This document shows, piece after piece, positions 62,018 to 64,000 of a DNA stretch of 64,000 bases. How positions within the stretch are numbered: position 1 is the first letter of the stretch; every line of letters starts with the position of its first letter. Position numbers and translations under genes: made by a program. The notes under the pieces were generated by a model that saw nothing but the letters and a program-made list of their open reading frames with translations, was not told where the DNA came from and searched no databases. Source of the DNA: Paenisporosarcina sp050269735 (GTDB lineage: Bacteria > Bacillota > Bacilli > Bacillales_A > Planococcaceae); contig NZ_JBNNIX010000006.1 of NCBI RefSeq assembly GCF_050269735.1, positions 1 to 64,000 of the forward strand, read 5' to 3'.

Positions 62018-62980
62018 TTATAATATGGAATTTTTTAATAAAACTCTCCCCGTGATAAATTCCAACCACGCATACACGCCTGTTTTGACCGTTGCGCTTG
62101 TCGCTACGTCGCGTGATGGATCTAGACAGACAAAATCAATATGTCTGACCGCATCGTGTTGACCGATTCTCACTAAACTTTGGAACAACTCCTCCGCTGT
62201 CATGCCTCCTGGTGTGGAAGCGGGCACACCTGGTGCAACCGCAATATCCAAAACATCCATATCGACAGTTACATATACGCGGTCTACTCTTTTTACTAAT
62301 TCCTTTAACTGTTCTTCGACGCACTGAGCCACCCCTAGCTCACGTGCTTTTCGCAAAGTAATCATACGAATGCCGTGTTTCTTCGCATACTCCACCAACG
62401 GAGCTGCATTGAAGTACCCGTGCAGGCCAATGTTGACAACATCTTCCCCGCGGACAATTTCACCGTCAATTAGTTGACGAATGGGCGTACCGTTTGCAGG
62501 TCCCAAATCAGCTGGATCGCGTACGTCCAAATGGGTATCCAGTTGTAAGATGCCGATTCGCTCGTCCGGGTAGGCTTTCTTAAGACCTCTAACCGCACAT
62601 GCAGTAACGGAATGATCGCCGCCTATTAAGCACGTTGTGGACTGATTAAACACGCTGACTAATTCAGTCGTTGTTTCTTCAATGCGTTCATGCGACAACA
62701 AAATATCCGTTGTATGCATTAGGACATCTCCCGCATCACGAACGGTGTATCCTGACAAATCTAAGTCCTCGTCCAAGTTATAAGTTGAGAACCCTTTCCA
62801 TAATTTACGAAATTCGAGTGGATATAAAGAAGCTCCAGAAACACTAATGGATGATCGGGAAATTGGTGCTCCATAGACCACCATGTCTGGAGACTGTTCA
62901 TATAGCGGTTTTACCCACTGATGAACGAAGTCTCCAGAAGTATCGCGCCATGACCATTCAGGTGGTTGTAAGTATTTCAT
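62018..62980 (-). CDS. hutG: Formimidoylglutamase (ureohydrolase family)
   Basis: 320 aa. Manganese motifs GGDHSVTA (about 122-129), DTHLDVRD (about 150-157) and VDMDVLD (about 242-248) of the arginase family. Hydrolyses N-formimidoyl-glutamate to glutamate and formamide, the last step of histidine degradation. ATG abuts the hutI stop (TAAATG). Family members include agmatinase; the hutI neighbour decides the call. Confidence 0.9.
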   Translation of the reverse strand: MKYLQPPEWSWRDTSGDFVHQWVKPLYEQSPDMVVYGAPISRSSISVSGASLYPLEFRKLWKGFSTYNLDEDLDLSGYTVRDAGDVLMHTTDILLSHERIEETTTELVSVFNQSTTCLIGGDHSVTACAVRGLKKAYPDERIGILQLDTHLDVRDPADLGPANGTPIRQLIDGEIVRGEDVVNIGLHGYFNAAPLVEYAKKHGIRMITLRKARELGVAQCVEEQLKELVKRVDRVYVTVDMDVLDIAVAPGVPASTPGGMTAEELFQSLVRIGQHDAVRHIDFVCLDPSRDVATSATVKTGVYAWLEFITGRVLLKNSIL

Positions 62981-64000
62981 TTAACCCACCACCTGTATGC
63001 CTTTTTTCCACACTGAGCCAACGTGGTTCACACCGAAAAGATACTGTAACTCCTGGTAGTTGGACACATTCCACATCACGACATCTGCTTGTTTTCCTGC
63101 TTCCAATGAACCGACTTTCTCTTGCATGCCAATGGCACATGCTGCGTTCATCGTTGCCGCAACTAAAGCTTCTGCCGGTGTTAAGCGCATGGAGATGCAA
63201 GCCAAATTCATGACTAGCGGCATGGAGGTTGTAGGTGAAGACCCCGGGTTACAGTCTGTCGAGATTGCTACTGCAACACCCGCATCAATCATCGCTCGAC
63301 CTTTCGCCGCTTCTTCACGTAAATACAATGCTGTCGCTGGCAACAGACAGGCAATGACCCCTGCTTCCGCCATTAAACGCACACCTTCAGTAGAGGCTTT
63401 CAATAGATGTTCCGCTGAAATTGCTCCGACTTTTGCAGCTAATTCCGCTCCACCATACGACTCAATTTCATCGGCATGAATTTTCGGAATCAAGCCGAGT
63501 TCTTTGCCCGCTTTCAAAATACGTTCAGACTGCTCAGGAGTGAATACCCCCACTTCACAAAAAACATCGTTAAAGACAGCCAGTTTTTCTTCCGCCACTT
63601 TCGGAATCATTTCATTTATCAAAACATTAATATACTCGTCTTCGCGGCCCTTATATTCCTGAGGAACCGCATGACCACCCATAAAAGTGGGAACTAAATC
63701 AATTGGATGCTGGTCGTTCAACCGTTTCATTACACGAAGTTGTTTCAATTCTGTTTCCAAGTCGAGCCCGTAGCCACTTTTGCCTTCCACAGTTGTGACG
63801 CCATGGGCTAGAAACGAGTCCAGGCGGCGCGTTGTCTGCGCCACCAGCTCCTCTTCGGAAGCGTCGCGCGTCATACGAGTCGTTGCATGAATACCACCAC
63901 CAGCATTCATGATTTCCATATATGTGGCACCTTCAAGACGCATTTCGAATTCACGTTCACGACTTCCGCCATAGGCCACGTGCGTATGAGGGTCGACTAA
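62981..64000 (-). CDS. hutI: Imidazolonepropionase (5' end outside window)
   Basis: The last 339 codons are visible; the start lies beyond position 64000. The first residues seen are LVDPHTHVAYGG, the HxH metal motif. SREREFEMRLEGATYMEI, KIHADEIES and ISTDCNPGSSPT complete the amidohydrolase signature. Converts imidazolone propionate to formimidoylglutamate. It directly precedes hutG, so both form the end of a hut operon. Confidence 0.95.
   Translation of the reverse strand, partial: LVDPHTHVAYGGSREREFEMRLEGATYMEIMNAGGGIHATTRMTRDASEEELVAQTTRRLDSFLAHGVTTVEGKSGYGLDLETELKQLRVMKRLNDQHPIDLVPTFMGGHAVPQEYKGREDEYINVLINEMIPKVAEEKLAVFNDVFCEVGVFTPEQSERILKAGKELGLIPKIHADEIESYGGAELAAKVGAISAEHLLKASTEGVRLMAEAGVIACLLPATALYLREEAAKGRAMIDAGVAVAISTDCNPGSSPTTSMPLVMNLACISMRLTPAEALVAATMNAACAIGMQEKVGSLEAGKQADVVMWNVSNYQELQYLFGVNHVGSVWKKGIQVVG

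Noticed and set aside
62018..62980. Agmatinase or arginase
   Set aside because: The manganese motifs fit all ureohydrolases, but direct abutment to hutI points to formimidoylglutamase.

Overview
The window comes from a low-GC, endospore-forming Firmicute of the order Bacillales. Gene order follows the Bacillus subtilis replication-origin-proximal core, and sporulation or germination genes are present (gerD, kbaA, cwlD, a pdaB-type gene, sigH). Several departures from B. subtilis (no disA next to radA, no map next to adk, an antiporter between tuf and rpsJ) suggest a Planococcaceae/Caryophanaceae-type organism such as Sporosarcina or Paenisporosarcina. That placement is inference from gene order only.

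Nearly all genes are on the minus strand, so transcription runs from high to low coordinates. Reading that way: (i) 64000-62018, end of a histidine-utilisation operon (hutI, cut by the window edge, then hutG); (ii) 61970-61370, a gene-free interval with decaying repeats and the CtsR-controlled promoter; (iii) 61358-56812, the class III heat-shock operon ctsR-mcsA-mcsB-clpC, then radA; (iv) 55059-47000, yacL, ispD, ispF, gltX, a cysteine-type T-box, cysE, cysS, mrnC, rlmB, yacP/rae1; (v) 46897-45150, sigH, rpmG, secE, nusG; (vi) 44862-42465, rplK, rplA and rplJ-rplL with an L10 leader; (vii) 42382-34250, a methyltransferase, rpoB and rpoC; (viii) 34074-29344, the str operon; (ix) 29020-27704, a Na+/H+ antiporter; (x) 27448-13146, the S10-spc-alpha ribosomal superoperon with secY, adk, infA and rpoA; (xi) 12780-8507, ecfA1-ecfA2-ecfT-truA and rplM-rpsI; (xii) 8369-4487, an accessory block (ferritin-like protein, hydrolase, YitT and YetF membrane proteins, two small plus-strand ORFs); (xiii) 4371-222, the spore block cwlD, mrp/salA, gerD, kbaA and a degenerate pdaB. 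At 1-160 lie tandem rRNA promoters firing leftward, so an rRNA operon begins just outside the left edge.

The core genes together make the ribosome, RNA polymerase, translocon and elongation factors, plus aminoacyl-tRNA and cysteine supply and proteolytic stress control. Regulation visible in the sequence includes consensus sigma-A promoters, a CtsR heptad operator, a T-box, the L10 leader and many intrinsic terminators.

The least explained signal is a set of short tandem arrays between genes. Two (7524-7619 and 55217-55333) have an exact 21-bp period, each built from a 12-bp core and 9-bp variable spacer, but with unrelated cores. A decayed set with an ATCGCT core occurs at 61604-61886 and perhaps 50803-50830. 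Other points are a hairpin between the Shine-Dalgarno and start of nusG, attenuator-like hairpins ahead of rpoB and nusG, a structured element at 12931-13014, and the catalytically degraded PdaB.
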